From: GAS368 sp965227745
GTDB taxonomy: Bacteria > Verrucomicrobiota > Verrucomicrobiia > Opitutales > Opitutaceae
DNA: 64,000 bases
Assembly: GCA_965227745.1 (NCBI GenBank)
Contig: OZ245769.1
Coordinates: 3,782,001 to 3,846,000 of the forward strand
Direction of reading: 5' to 3'
Shown here one piece after another: positions 8,486-16,422 of this stretch. The position numbers and the translations under genes are program-made. Within the stretch, counting starts at the first letter, position 1, and every line of letters starts with the position of its first letter. The notes beneath the pieces are model-generated. The model made no database searches. It saw nothing but the letters and a program-made list of their open reading frames with translations, and had not been told where the DNA came from.

Positions 8486-10276
8486 ATGGCAGCCCTTCTT
8501 CCGCCCGCGCTCGCGCCCAGACTCTTTCTGGCCGAGGTCGGCTGGATCGAAGGGTTGGCCGTCGTGGTCGTCGCCGTGCTCCTCTGGCGCCTCTCCCTGC
8601 TTAAAAAGGAGACGCAAGTTAAGCTCGACGCCCAAGCCAGGCTGACCGAGGCCGAGCAGGAAAAAGCGCGGCTGGCCGTGCAGGAGAAAGAGGTCTCCAT
8701 CCGCGAAAACCGCGCCAAGAGCGAAATGCTCGCCGCCCTCAGCCGCGATATCCGCGGCCATCTTAATGGCATCATGGGCGCCGCCGACCTCCTGGTCGAC
8801 CCGGCCCTCAAGCCCCGCCAGCGCGAGCACGTCAGCACCCTGCGCGCCTCGGCCGAGGCCATGCACCAATCGCTCAACGATATCGTGGATTTCGCGAGCA
8901 TCGAGACCGGCCAGATCAAGATCGCGCACGCGCCTTTCGAATTGCGCCAGCCGCTCACCGATGTGATCGAGACGCTTTCGCCTCTCGCCTTGGTTAAGGG
9001 CCTCGAACTCGTCCTGATCCTCGCCCCCGATGCGCCGCAAAACGTCTCCGGCGATATCGGCCGCCTGCGCCAGGTGCTGCTCAACCTCACTTCAAACGCC
9101 GTAAAGTTTACCACGCAGGGTCGCGTCGTGCTTCGCACCGCCCTCTCCACCGATGAAGCCGCCCCCGCGCCCAAGGGCGCCGCGTGGGTCCGCTTCAGCG
9201 TGAGCGACACCGGCCCGACCATTCCCGACGAGGTGCAGGCGACGATGTTCGACCGGCCCTCGTCCTCGAGCACGGCCTCCCCGCGCAGCTTCGGCAGTGC
9301 CGGCCTCGAGCTCGCCATCGTGAAGCGGCTCGTCGAGCTCATGGGCGGCAAGATCGGGGTGCGCAGCCTGCCCGAGGGCGGTTCCGAATTTTGGATCGAT
9401 CTCGCGCTCACCGCCGAGGCCCCGACGCTGCCGTTCACCCCGCACCCGTTTCCCTCCCTGCAAGTCGTCGCGATGGATGGTCTTGCCGCTGCCCGCATCG
9501 CGGTGTCGGAAATGCTCACCCGCCTCGGCATCGACTACGCGACCACCGATTCCGTGCCGCAGGCGGTGGAAATGCTCAACGACGCCCTTGAGGCCGAGGC
9601 CGGCGAACTCGTGCTGCTCGTCGACGAACATCTCGCCAAGCGCCACGCCGCCGAGATCGCCCGCGCCCTCGCGCCCGGCACCGGCCTCGCCGCCACGCGG
9701 GTCGTGCTGATGTCCCTCGACCCCGAGGGCGTGGTGCCCGGCGCCTACTCGTTTCCGATCACGACTGTCCTGCGCAAGCCCCTGCTGCGCCCCGAGTCGC
9801 TGCGCGATGCGCTCCGCGCCAAGCCCGGCCTCCCGCCGCCCACCCTGGGCTCGCGCGCCCCGTTCGCCTCGGATTCGAGCGTCGAGAGCTACCGGCCCCA
9901 CGTCCTCGTGGTCGACGACGACAATATCAGCCGCTCCGTCAGTTCGCAGTTGCTGGCGATCTTGGAGTGCCAGGTCGATCTGGCGGTCAACGGTCCCGAC
10001 GCCATCGAGGCGGCGAGCAAGACCCGGTATGAACTCATCTTCATGGATTGCCAGATGCCCGGCATGGACGGCTTCGAAACCACGCGGCAGATCATCGCCG
10101 CCGCCGGTGGCAAAGCCCCGCCGATCGTCGCGCTCACGGCCAACACCTCCGCCGCCGACCGCGAAAAATGTTTTGCCACCGGCATGAGCGACTTCATCGC
10201 CAAACCCGTTCACAAGGCCGACCTCGCCCGCACTCTCAAACGCTGGGCTCGCCGCGAGGCCACTCCGGCCCGATAA
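8486..10276 (+). CDS. hybrid histidine-kinase-like protein with degenerate kinase core
   Basis: A 596-aa protein. One N-terminal membrane helix (residues 20-38) is followed by a coiled coil (40-80), a DHp-like and HATPase region (80-310), a diverged receiver-like domain (320-450) and a complete receiver domain (470-590: VVDDDN, MDCQMPGMDG, LTAN, AKPV). The H-box reads LSRDIRGHLNGIMG: Arg87 stands where the phospho-accepting His normally is. The N-box is intact (RQVLLNLTSNAVKF), but the G1 box reads DTGPTIP and the G2 box GSAGLELAI. It is probably a pseudokinase or phosphotransfer scaffold. Its stop is 8 bases before the molybdoenzyme gene. Confidence 0.82.
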   Translation: MAALLPPALAPRLFLAEVGWIEGLAVVVVAVLLWRLSLLKKETQVKLDAQARLTEAEQEKARLAVQEKEVSIRENRAKSEMLAALSRDIRGHLNGIMGAADLLVDPALKPRQREHVSTLRASAEAMHQSLNDIVDFASIETGQIKIAHAPFELRQPLTDVIETLSPLALVKGLELVLILAPDAPQNVSGDIGRLRQVLLNLTSNAVKFTTQGRVVLRTALSTDEAAPAPKGAAWVRFSVSDTGPTIPDEVQATMFDRPSSSSTASPRSFGSAGLELAIVKRLVELMGGKIGVRSLPEGGSEFWIDLALTAEAPTLPFTPHPFPSLQVVAMDGLAAARIAVSEMLTRLGIDYATTDSVPQAVEMLNDALEAEAGELVLLVDEHLAKRHAAEIARALAPGTGLAATRVVLMSLDPEGVVPGAYSFPITTVLRKPLLRPESLRDALRAKPGLPPPTLGSRAPFASDSSVESYRPHVLVVDDDNISRSVSSQLLAILECQVDLAVNGPDAIEAASKTRYELIFMDCQMPGMDGFETTRQIIAAAGGKAPPIVALTANTSAADREKCFATGMSDFIAKPVHKADLARTLKRWARREATPAR

Positions 10277-10284
10277 AATTCTTC

Positions 10285-11505
10285 ATGCTCCGACGCCGCT
10301 TTCTCCAGACCTCCGGTCTGCTCACCGCCGGTTCCTTGCTGGGCCGTCCGCTGCTCAGCCGAGCCGCCGATGTCGCCGGCCCGCGCATCACGCTGCCGTT
10401 CGCGAATGGCGGCCGCGAGCTCGCGACCTTCCCGCAAAAGCGCCCGCTGATTCTGCTCACCTCGCGCCCGCCGCAGCTCGAGACGCCCTTCGCCGTTTTC
10501 AATGAGGGCGTGCTCACGCCCAACGACGCGTTTTTCGTCCGCTATCACCTCAGCGACATCCCGACGAAGATCGACCCGGCGACGTTTCGCCTGCGCGTCC
10601 GCGGCAAGGTCAACACGCCCCTCGAGCTCTCCCTCGCTGAATTGAAGCAGCTCGCGCCGCCCGTCGACCTCGTCGCCGTAAATCAGTGCTCGGGCAATAG
10701 CCGCGGTTACTTCACCCCGCGCGTCAATGGCGGCCAGCTCGGCCACGGCGCCATGGGCTGCGCGAAATGGACTGGCATCCCGCTCCGCGTCGTCTTGGAA
10801 AAAGCCGGCGTCGCCGCCACCGCGAAACAAGTTTCGTTCAACGGCCTCGACCGCGGTCCGCTCGAGGCCACGCCCGATTTCGTCAAAGCCCTCGACATCG
10901 ATCACGCCCTCGATGGCGAGGTCATGCTCGCGTGGGCGATGAACGGCGAGGACCTGCCGATGCTCAACGGCTACCCGCTGCGCCTCGTGGTCCCCGGCTA
11001 CTTCGGCACCTACTGGGTCAAGCATCTCAACGACCTCGAGGTGCTCGACAGCGTGTACACCGGCTTCTGGATGGCGACGGCCTATCGCGTGCCGGATAAT
11101 CCCAGTCACTCCGTCGAGCCCGGCACCACGCCCAAGAAAACCGTGCCGATCAGCCGCTTCACGATTCGCTCGTTCATCACCAATCTCGGTGAAAAATCCA
11201 CCGTGCCGGTCGGTCGCGAGACCGTCGTGCGCGGTATCGCCTTCGACAGCGGCCATGGCCTGCGCGAGGTGGCTTTCTCCAGCGACGGTGGCCGCACCTG
11301 GCGCGCCGCCGAGCTCGGCGCCGACCAGGGTCGCCACGGCTTCCGCGAGTGGCGCATCGCTTTCACCCCCACGCAGCGCGGCGCGCACACCCTGATGGCG
11401 CGCGCCCTCAATCGCATCGGCGAAACCCAACCGCTCGAACCACTGTGGAACGCCGCCGGCTACGCGCGCAACGTCGTGGAGCCCGTCCACGTGGAGGCCG
11501 TCTAA
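10285..11505 (+). CDS. Tat-exported molybdopterin oxidoreductase, sulfite-oxidase/SorA-like
   Basis: 406 aa, starting at the ATG just before a twin-arginine signal (LRRRFLQTSG). The molybdopterin-binding fold covers about residues 70-270. Cys135 in VNQCSGNSRG is the expected molybdenum ligand, and GAMGCAKWTGIPL plus the WVKHLNDLEVLD region are family hallmarks. The Mo-co dimerisation domain follows at about 290-400 (FDSGHGLREVAFSSDGGRTW). SorA-type enzymes oxidise sulfite in the periplasm and pass electrons to a cytochrome c, and the next gene encodes one. Substrate is inferred from family and neighbour. The longer ORF upstream belongs to another frame of the kinase gene. Confidence 0.88.
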   Translation: MLRRRFLQTSGLLTAGSLLGRPLLSRAADVAGPRITLPFANGGRELATFPQKRPLILLTSRPPQLETPFAVFNEGVLTPNDAFFVRYHLSDIPTKIDPATFRLRVRGKVNTPLELSLAELKQLAPPVDLVAVNQCSGNSRGYFTPRVNGGQLGHGAMGCAKWTGIPLRVVLEKAGVAATAKQVSFNGLDRGPLEATPDFVKALDIDHALDGEVMLAWAMNGEDLPMLNGYPLRLVVPGYFGTYWVKHLNDLEVLDSVYTGFWMATAYRVPDNPSHSVEPGTTPKKTVPISRFTIRSFITNLGEKSTVPVGRETVVRGIAFDSGHGLREVAFSSDGGRTWRAAELGADQGRHGFREWRIAFTPTQRGAHTLMARALNRIGETQPLEPLWNAAGYARNVVEPVHVEAV

Positions 11506-11507
11506 CC

Positions 11508-11894
11508 ATGAAACGCGTATCCACTTTCCTGATCGCCCTCGGCCTCGTCGTCACCGCGCTCGCCCCCGCCGCGCGAGCGCTGGAGATCACGCTTCCGGCC
11601 GATAAGTCGCGCCTCGGCGACTCCACTCTCCCCGGTGCCGCGCTCGCCACCGCGCTCTGCTACACCTGCCACTCGGCGGAGTACGCGATGTACCAGCCGC
11701 CCACCTCGCCGCGCGCGTATTGGAAAGCCACCGTCGTGAAAATGCAGAAGACCTTCGGCGCCCCGATTCCCGACGACGCCATCGACCCGCTCACCGATTA
11801 CCTCGTGAAGCTGTACGGCACCAATACCCCCGCCGCACCCGCTCCGACGTCCACCGCGCCCGCCCCCGCGCCCTCCCCCGGAACGAAGAAATGA
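11508..11894 (+). CDS. small periplasmic cytochrome c (SorB-like)
   Basis: A 128-aa protein with a signal peptide ending near ARALE and a single haem c site, CYTCH at residues 51-55. A candidate axial Met follows in AMYQPP, and the C-terminal tail is Pro/Ala-rich. It starts 2 bases after the molybdoenzyme stop. This order matches SorAB sulfite dehydrogenases, in which SorB takes electrons from the molybdenum subunit. The stop overlaps the start of the SET gene (ATGA at 11891-11894). Confidence 0.85.
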   Translation: MKRVSTFLIALGLVVTALAPAARALEITLPADKSRLGDSTLPGAALATALCYTCHSAEYAMYQPPTSPRAYWKATVVKMQKTFGAPIPDDAIDPLTDYLVKLYGTNTPAAPAPTSTAPAPAPSPGTKK

Positions 11895-12379
11895 CCTGGA
11901 TCCGTTCCGGCGATTCCGGCATTCACGGCCATGGGGTGTACGCGCGCGTGGCCATCCCCGACGGCACTCACATTATCGAGTACACTGGCGAAAAAATCAC
12001 CAAGGCCGAGTCGGCTAAGCGCGAGGCGCAGCGCCTCGCCCGGCAGGCGCGCGGCGAAGATGGCAGCGTCTACATCTTTGATGTCAGCAAACGCTTCGAC
12101 CTCGACGGCCGCCTCAGCCGCAGCGTCGCGCGGCTGATCAACCACTCGTGCGTGCCGAATTGCTCCGCGGAAAATATTCGCGGCCACATCTGGATCGTCG
12201 CCAAGCGCGACATCGCCGAGGGCGAGGAACTCACCTTCGACTACGGCTACGCCTTCCGCGAATGGCGCCTCCACCCCTGCCGCTGCGGCGCGAAAGGCTG
12301 CGTCGGCTTCATCGTAAACAAGGCCCAGCGCTGGCGCGTCCGAAAAATCCTGCGCGAAGAGCGGAAGAAGAAGCCTTGA
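11891..12379 (+). CDS. SET-domain protein-lysine methyltransferase
   Basis: 162 aa. The SET core is complete: SGIHGHGVYARVAIPDGTHI, the substrate/AdoMet motif RLINHSCVPNC, and GEELTFDYGY. A post-SET zinc segment, CRCGAKGCVGFI, follows. The layout resembles eukaryotic SET proteins. Bacterial homologues are known in several phyla, but their targets are mostly unknown. The start ATG overlaps the stop of the cytochrome gene, so it is translationally coupled to the sulfite-dehydrogenase pair. There is no signal peptide, so it acts in the cytoplasm while its two upstream partners are exported. Confidence 0.88.
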   Translation: MTWIRSGDSGIHGHGVYARVAIPDGTHIIEYTGEKITKAESAKREAQRLARQARGEDGSVYIFDVSKRFDLDGRLSRSVARLINHSCVPNCSAENIRGHIWIVAKRDIAEGEELTFDYGYAFREWRLHPCRCGAKGCVGFIVNKAQRWRVRKILREERKKKP

Positions 12380-12480
12380 GGTGGACGGCGATCTCCGAGC
12401 GCCGTCGGGAGGGCGAAGATGAAAATTGCGGCGGTAGTCGAAGCCGCTGAAGACGCCGCCCGGAGGTCGCCGTCCACCTT
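12378..12480. repeat. long palindromic repeat (gaggtggacggcgatctccg family)
   Basis: The left arm gaggtggacggcgatctccg and right arm cggaggtcgccgtccacctt surround a spacer of about 60 bases. Relatives occur at 29792-29822 (left arm only), 19431-19528 and 60290-60376. It sits between two convergent genes and could also end transcription. Confidence 0.7.
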
Positions 12481-12490
12481 CGGCATCACC

Positions 12491-13387
12491 TCACGGCTTC
12501 ACCGGCTTCACGATCACCTGCGGTTTCACCGCCGGCTTATCCGTGCTCAACTTCGCGCGAATCTCTGCCGACAGCGACTCGGGTTTAATTTTCGTCCCCG
12601 TGATATCAATCGTCCCCGGCATCGCGGAAAAACCCGCCGGCAGCGTGGTCAGCGGATTATCGCGCACGCGCAGCTGATAAAGAATTTGCACCTTGCCAAA
12701 CGCCTCGGGCAGCGCCGTGAGGCGATTCCCCGAGAGATCACACACGCGGAGCTGCGTGAGCTGCGCCATGCTCTCGGGCAGACTCGTGATCTCGTTTTCC
12801 GCGAGATTGAGATGGATGAGATTAATGAGATTGCCGAACTCCGCCGGCACCACCTTCACCCGATTGCGCGAGATCTGAAATTTCCGGAGTTGTTTCATCG
12901 TGCACACATACGCCGGAATTTCCGTGAGCGCGTTTTCCGTGAAGTACATCCCCTGCAGGCCCGTCATCTTCGTCACCGCCTCCGGGATCGTCTTGATGAG
13001 GTTGGTGTTAAAATAAATGAAGGTCACATTGCTCAGCGCCGCGATCTCATCCGGCACGACCTCGATGGCGTTGTCGTTGAAAAAAAGCTGGAGCCCCGGC
13101 ACCTCGGAGATGGCAACGGTCTTGCCGCCATCGTTCACCTTGAGCTGGCTGATGCCCTCGATCGACGTAAGCCCGCGGCTGGAGAGCACGAGCACCTTGC
13201 CGCCTTCCTTGAGATTGTTGACCTGATTTTCGCGCCCGAGATTAACCTCCTCATTCGGCTTCACCGTCCGAATCGACAGCGGCCGCTTCGAGATTTCGGC
13301 GAGCGTGACCGCGCGCAACGACACCCCCGCCAACAAGGCGAGCAGCAGCAGGGAAAAAAGTTTACCGAATCCAAGGCGTAGGGGCAT
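12491..13387 (-). CDS. secreted leucine-rich-repeat protein
   Basis: About 298 aa from MPLRLGFG, with a signal peptide (FSLLLLALLAGVSLRA). The body holds about six leucine-rich repeats, for example LINLIHLNLAENEITSLPES and LTQLRVCDLSGNRLTALPEA, with the LxxLxLxxNxLxxLP spacing of bacterial and plant-type intracellular LRR proteins. It is probably a protein-binding surface or periplasmic protein. There is no enzymatic domain. It is convergent with the SET gene. The annotated start could also be the Met five codons upstream. Confidence 0.82.
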   Translation of the reverse strand: MPLRLGFGKLFSLLLLALLAGVSLRAVTLAEISKRPLSIRTVKPNEEVNLGRENQVNNLKEGGKVLVLSSRGLTSIEGISQLKVNDGGKTVAISEVPGLQLFFNDNAIEVVPDEIAALSNVTFIYFNTNLIKTIPEAVTKMTGLQGMYFTENALTEIPAYVCTMKQLRKFQISRNRVKVVPAEFGNLINLIHLNLAENEITSLPESMAQLTQLRVCDLSGNRLTALPEAFGKVQILYQLRVRDNPLTTLPAGFSAMPGTIDITGTKIKPESLSAEIRAKLSTDKPAVKPQVIVKPVKP

Positions 13388-13548
13388 AGCAGGGGCTAAC
13401 ACCGGGGACCGACGAATAAGAGGCCCCGTATGTTACACCCCCAGACAAAAAAAGCGGCGCCCAAGCCGGGTGCCTCACGCGTTATTAAGCGGTTCACTAT
13501 CCGAGAAACCACCTAGTTACTTTCAATCCTACAGCTGACGGATCGGGT

Positions 13549-13626
13549 GTAGGAGCCTGCTTGCAGGCGATGGGCTATCAGGTAACTGCACCTGCCATAA
13601 CCCATCGCCTGCAAGCAGGCTCCTAC
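13549..13626. repeat. REP pair, taggagcctgcttgcaggc family, copy 1
   Basis: Two 30-base arms in inverted orientation match at 29 of 30 positions. Each starts GTAG and contains its own small hairpin (gcctgc ttgc aggc-like). The whole can fold as one long hairpin. Further copies are at 23804-23882 and 41340-41417. Confidence 0.85.
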
Positions 13627-13652
13627 ACTCAAAATCCCTTTTCACGACGGCC

Positions 13653-13781
13653 TAGGGGCTGTTTGTGAAAGAGAGCGCCACCGAGGTAGGCCGCCTGCTT
13701 GCAGGCGCTTGTCCGACAACAAACCAGCGCCAGCAAGCTGGCTGCCTACCTTGCATACGGTTCTTTCACAAACAGCCCCTA
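13653..13781. mobile_element. MITE-like element with 20-bp perfect terminal repeats enclosing a REP pair
   Basis: A 129-base unit. The ends taggggctgtttgtgaaaga (13653-13672) and tctttcacaaacagccccta (13762-13781) are perfect inverted repeats. Inside lies a second inverted pair with GGTAGG feet, at 13685-13707 and 13728-13750. It has no coding capacity. No target-site duplication is evident. It sits just downstream of the S9 peptidase gene. Confidence 0.6.
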
Positions 13782-13791
13782 AAATGCCCCC

Positions 13792-15894
13792 TCACTTCTT
13801 CAAATAATCCCCCAGCCACTCAAAAATCGTCTGGTGCCAGAGTTCGCTGTTCTGCGGCTTGAGCACCCAGTGACCCTCGTCCGGGAACGACAAAAATTTC
13901 GACGGAATGCCCCGGCGCTGCAGCGTGGTGAAGAGCGCCTGGCCTTCGCCGATCGGCACGCGGAAATCGAGTTCGTTGTGGATGATGAGCGTCGGCGTCT
14001 TGAAGTTCGCGGCGTATTTGTGCGGCGAGAATTTGTGATAATCGCCATCCGTGGCCTCCCACGGTTTGCCGTGCTCCCACTCGTCAAACCACACCTCCTC
14101 GGTCGTGCCGTACATCGAATCGAAATTGTACACGCCGTCGTGGTTCACGATGCACTTGAACTTATCGAGGTGCCCGTTGAACCAATTCATCATGTAGCCG
14201 CCGTAGCTCGCGCCCGCCGCCGCCATGCGGTTGGTGTCGACGTAGGGCTGCTTCTCGAGGTGCGCGAGGCAGGCGAGCAGGTCCTCGTAAACGCGGCCGC
14301 CCCAGTCGCGCGAAATCTCATCGGTGAACTTCTGGCCGAAGCCCGTCGACCCACGCGGATTGGCCATCGAGACGATGTAGCCCTGCGCCGCCCACACCTG
14401 CGGATTCCACCGCGTCGACCACGAATTGAGAAACGCACTCTGCGGCCCGCCGTGCACCCAGAAGACGAGCGGATATTTTTTCGCCGCGTCGAAGCCCGGC
14501 GGCTTGATGATCCACATCTGCACCGGCGTGCCGCCCGCGCCTGAAACCGTGACCGACTCCGGTGACGCGAGCGCGAGCTTGGAAATGAGTTCGGCATTTG
14601 TCGTCGTGAGCGCACGCGGCTGCGGATCGCTCGCGCGCAGCACCATCACTTCGGCGGGCTGCGTGAGCTTCTGCTGCATGAAGACGATATCGCCCTTCGT
14701 GCTCAGCGCCGCGTCGGTGCAGACGCCTTCGCTGGCAAACTTCGTCGGCTCGGCTCCACCCTCGACCTTTACCTGCCAGATCGGCTCGGCGGCATTGTCC
14801 TGCGCGCCGAAGTAGAGCGACTTGCTATCCGGCGCCCACGTGAAGGAATCCACCGAGCGATCCCACTTTTCCGTGAGCGAGCGATTCACGTTCTGCTGGC
14901 GGTCGATGACGCGGAGCTGCCACTTGTCGGCCTCGAAACCCGCGCGCGCCTGCGCGCGATACGCGAGGTAGCGGCCATCGGGTGAGAAGCGCGGATAGCC
15001 GTCCGCCGCGAGATTGCCCTCCGTGAGATTGCGCCGTTCGCCCGTCGCGAGATTGACCGACCACAGGTCGTGATTCGTGCTCCACGCCTGCTCGCGCAGT
15101 ACGGCGGGCGGCGCGGAAAACACGATCTCCTTGCCGTCGGGCGAAAACGCAAACTCATCCCCCGCGCTAAACGTGCTCGAGGTCGGCACCGCGTCGTTCT
15201 CCCCGGGTGTCACATCGCGCGGCTCACCCGGCGTCCCGTCAGCCGCGATGGGCACGACGAAGAGATGCTGGCGCTTGTCCTCCACCCAAGAATCCCAGTG
15301 GCGGTACAGCAGCTTCGTAAAGACCCGCGCCTTCACCTTGCTCTTGTCGCGCGCCTCCTGCTTTTCCTTGTTCAGCTTGTCCGACTCCTTGAAGGGCTTC
15401 GCGGAAAATTCCGGGAACACCGTCGAGACGAACGCGAGCGATTTCCCGTCGGGCGCCCACATCGCCTGCGCGGCCCCCGTGGACAGCGTCGTCACCTTGC
15501 GCGGTTCGCCACCGCCCACCGGCAACAACCAAATCTGCCCCTCGCCGTCGCGCGTCGATTCAAACGCGATCCATTTTCCATCCGGCGACCAGCGCGGGTG
15601 AGCATCGCGTTTCGGCGAATTGGTGAGCTTGCGCGGCTCGCCGGATCCATCGGTCTTCACGACCCAGATATCGGCATTCGTGCGGTTCTCGTCCTTCAGC
15701 ACCTCGGTGACGACGTACGCCACCTGCGTGCCATCGGGCGAGACCTGCGGATCGCCGACGCGCTTCACGCGAAACATATCTTCGAGTTCCATCGGCCGCG
15801 TCTGCGCGCGCGCCGCATTATCGGAAACCATCAGGGCCGCCGCGCCCACTGCCAGCGCCGCCAGCCATCCTGCCCAACGGGGTGATTTTTGCAT
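13792..15894 (-). CDS. S9 family prolyl-oligopeptidase-like serine peptidase
   Basis: About 700 aa, starting at the Met of MQKSPRW, with a signal peptide ending near ARAQT. The N-terminal half is a WD40/TolB-like propeller with repeats such as DAHPRWSPDGKWIAFESTRD. The C-terminal alpha/beta hydrolase domain has the nucleophile in AAGASYGGYMMN (Ser about 563), Asp in HNELDFRVP and His in DEGHWV. It is an exported dipeptidyl- or acylaminoacyl-type peptidase for short peptides. Exact cleavage preference cannot be inferred. It is flanked by intergenic repeats on both sides and is probably monocistronic. Confidence 0.92.
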   Translation of the reverse strand: MQKSPRWAGWLAALAVGAAALMVSDNAARAQTRPMELEDMFRVKRVGDPQVSPDGTQVAYVVTEVLKDENRTNADIWVVKTDGSGEPRKLTNSPKRDAHPRWSPDGKWIAFESTRDGEGQIWLLPVGGGEPRKVTTLSTGAAQAMWAPDGKSLAFVSTVFPEFSAKPFKESDKLNKEKQEARDKSKVKARVFTKLLYRHWDSWVEDKRQHLFVVPIAADGTPGEPRDVTPGENDAVPTSSTFSAGDEFAFSPDGKEIVFSAPPAVLREQAWSTNHDLWSVNLATGERRNLTEGNLAADGYPRFSPDGRYLAYRAQARAGFEADKWQLRVIDRQQNVNRSLTEKWDRSVDSFTWAPDSKSLYFGAQDNAAEPIWQVKVEGGAEPTKFASEGVCTDAALSTKGDIVFMQQKLTQPAEVMVLRASDPQPRALTTTNAELISKLALASPESVTVSGAGGTPVQMWIIKPPGFDAAKKYPLVFWVHGGPQSAFLNSWSTRWNPQVWAAQGYIVSMANPRGSTGFGQKFTDEISRDWGGRVYEDLLACLAHLEKQPYVDTNRMAAAGASYGGYMMNWFNGHLDKFKCIVNHDGVYNFDSMYGTTEEVWFDEWEHGKPWEATDGDYHKFSPHKYAANFKTPTLIIHNELDFRVPIGEGQALFTTLQRRGIPSKFLSFPDEGHWVLKPQNSELWHQTIFEWLGDYLKK

Positions 15895-15968
15895 GCCACC
15901 ATCCTTATGACACAGCCGGCGAGGCGCCAGCCGTTTTCTCACGCCCCCCACTCAGCCCAAAACATTTT

Positions 15969-16240
15969 TAACCGCGAAGTGCGCGAAGCGACGCAAAGAT
16001 AAAAAAGAAATCTCCATCCTCTCTGGACCTCTGCGCCTCTGTGCCTCTGTGGTTCAAACTAAAGCCACTCAACCAAGTCAAATGAACCACCGAGGCACAA
16101 AGACACAGAGAGCAGAGCGAGTATAGCTCCTTCCCTCCTCCTCGATCTTCCTGTTTAGCCCTTCCATCGCACCTCGCATTCTCACCCCCAAGCCGCTGCA
16201 CACCCTCCGTGCCCTCTGTGCCCCTCCGTGTTCTCTGTGA
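15969..16240. repeat. cluster of inverted repeats of the ctctgtg / cacagag type
   Basis: The 470-base gap before the M16 genes holds several related arms: a tail ending gcgacgcaaagat near 15985, ctgcgcctctgtgcctctgt at 16030-16049, the inverted counterpart accaccgaggcacaaagaca from 16086, and a terminal ctccgtgttctctgtgac. The same arms recur at 35454-35541 and 43108-43292. No gene is visible. Confidence 0.65.
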
Positions 16241-16422
16241 CAAAAATCCGAGCCAACCGATGCCCGAGTCCTAATTCTCAAATACGCCCTCGCTCAAGCC
16301 GCCCCGCACAAACCGGTTTGCCCGCCCCATCCGTTAATCGGCCCGCACCGATGATTCGTCGCTAACAGCTTGGCCTCGGCCCACTCTTTGCTCACCTTGG
16401 CGGCAACAAAGTTCCCTCCTGC

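Noticed and set aside
8350..9531. 393-codon minus-strand ORF opposite the histidine kinase gene
   Set aside because: Ser/Arg/Ala-rich shadow translation; the plus strand carries clear kinase and receiver motifs.
13549..13781. Closely spaced palindromes as a possible CRISPR array
   Set aside because: There are only inverted pairs, not regularly spaced direct repeats with unique spacers, and no cas gene is present.
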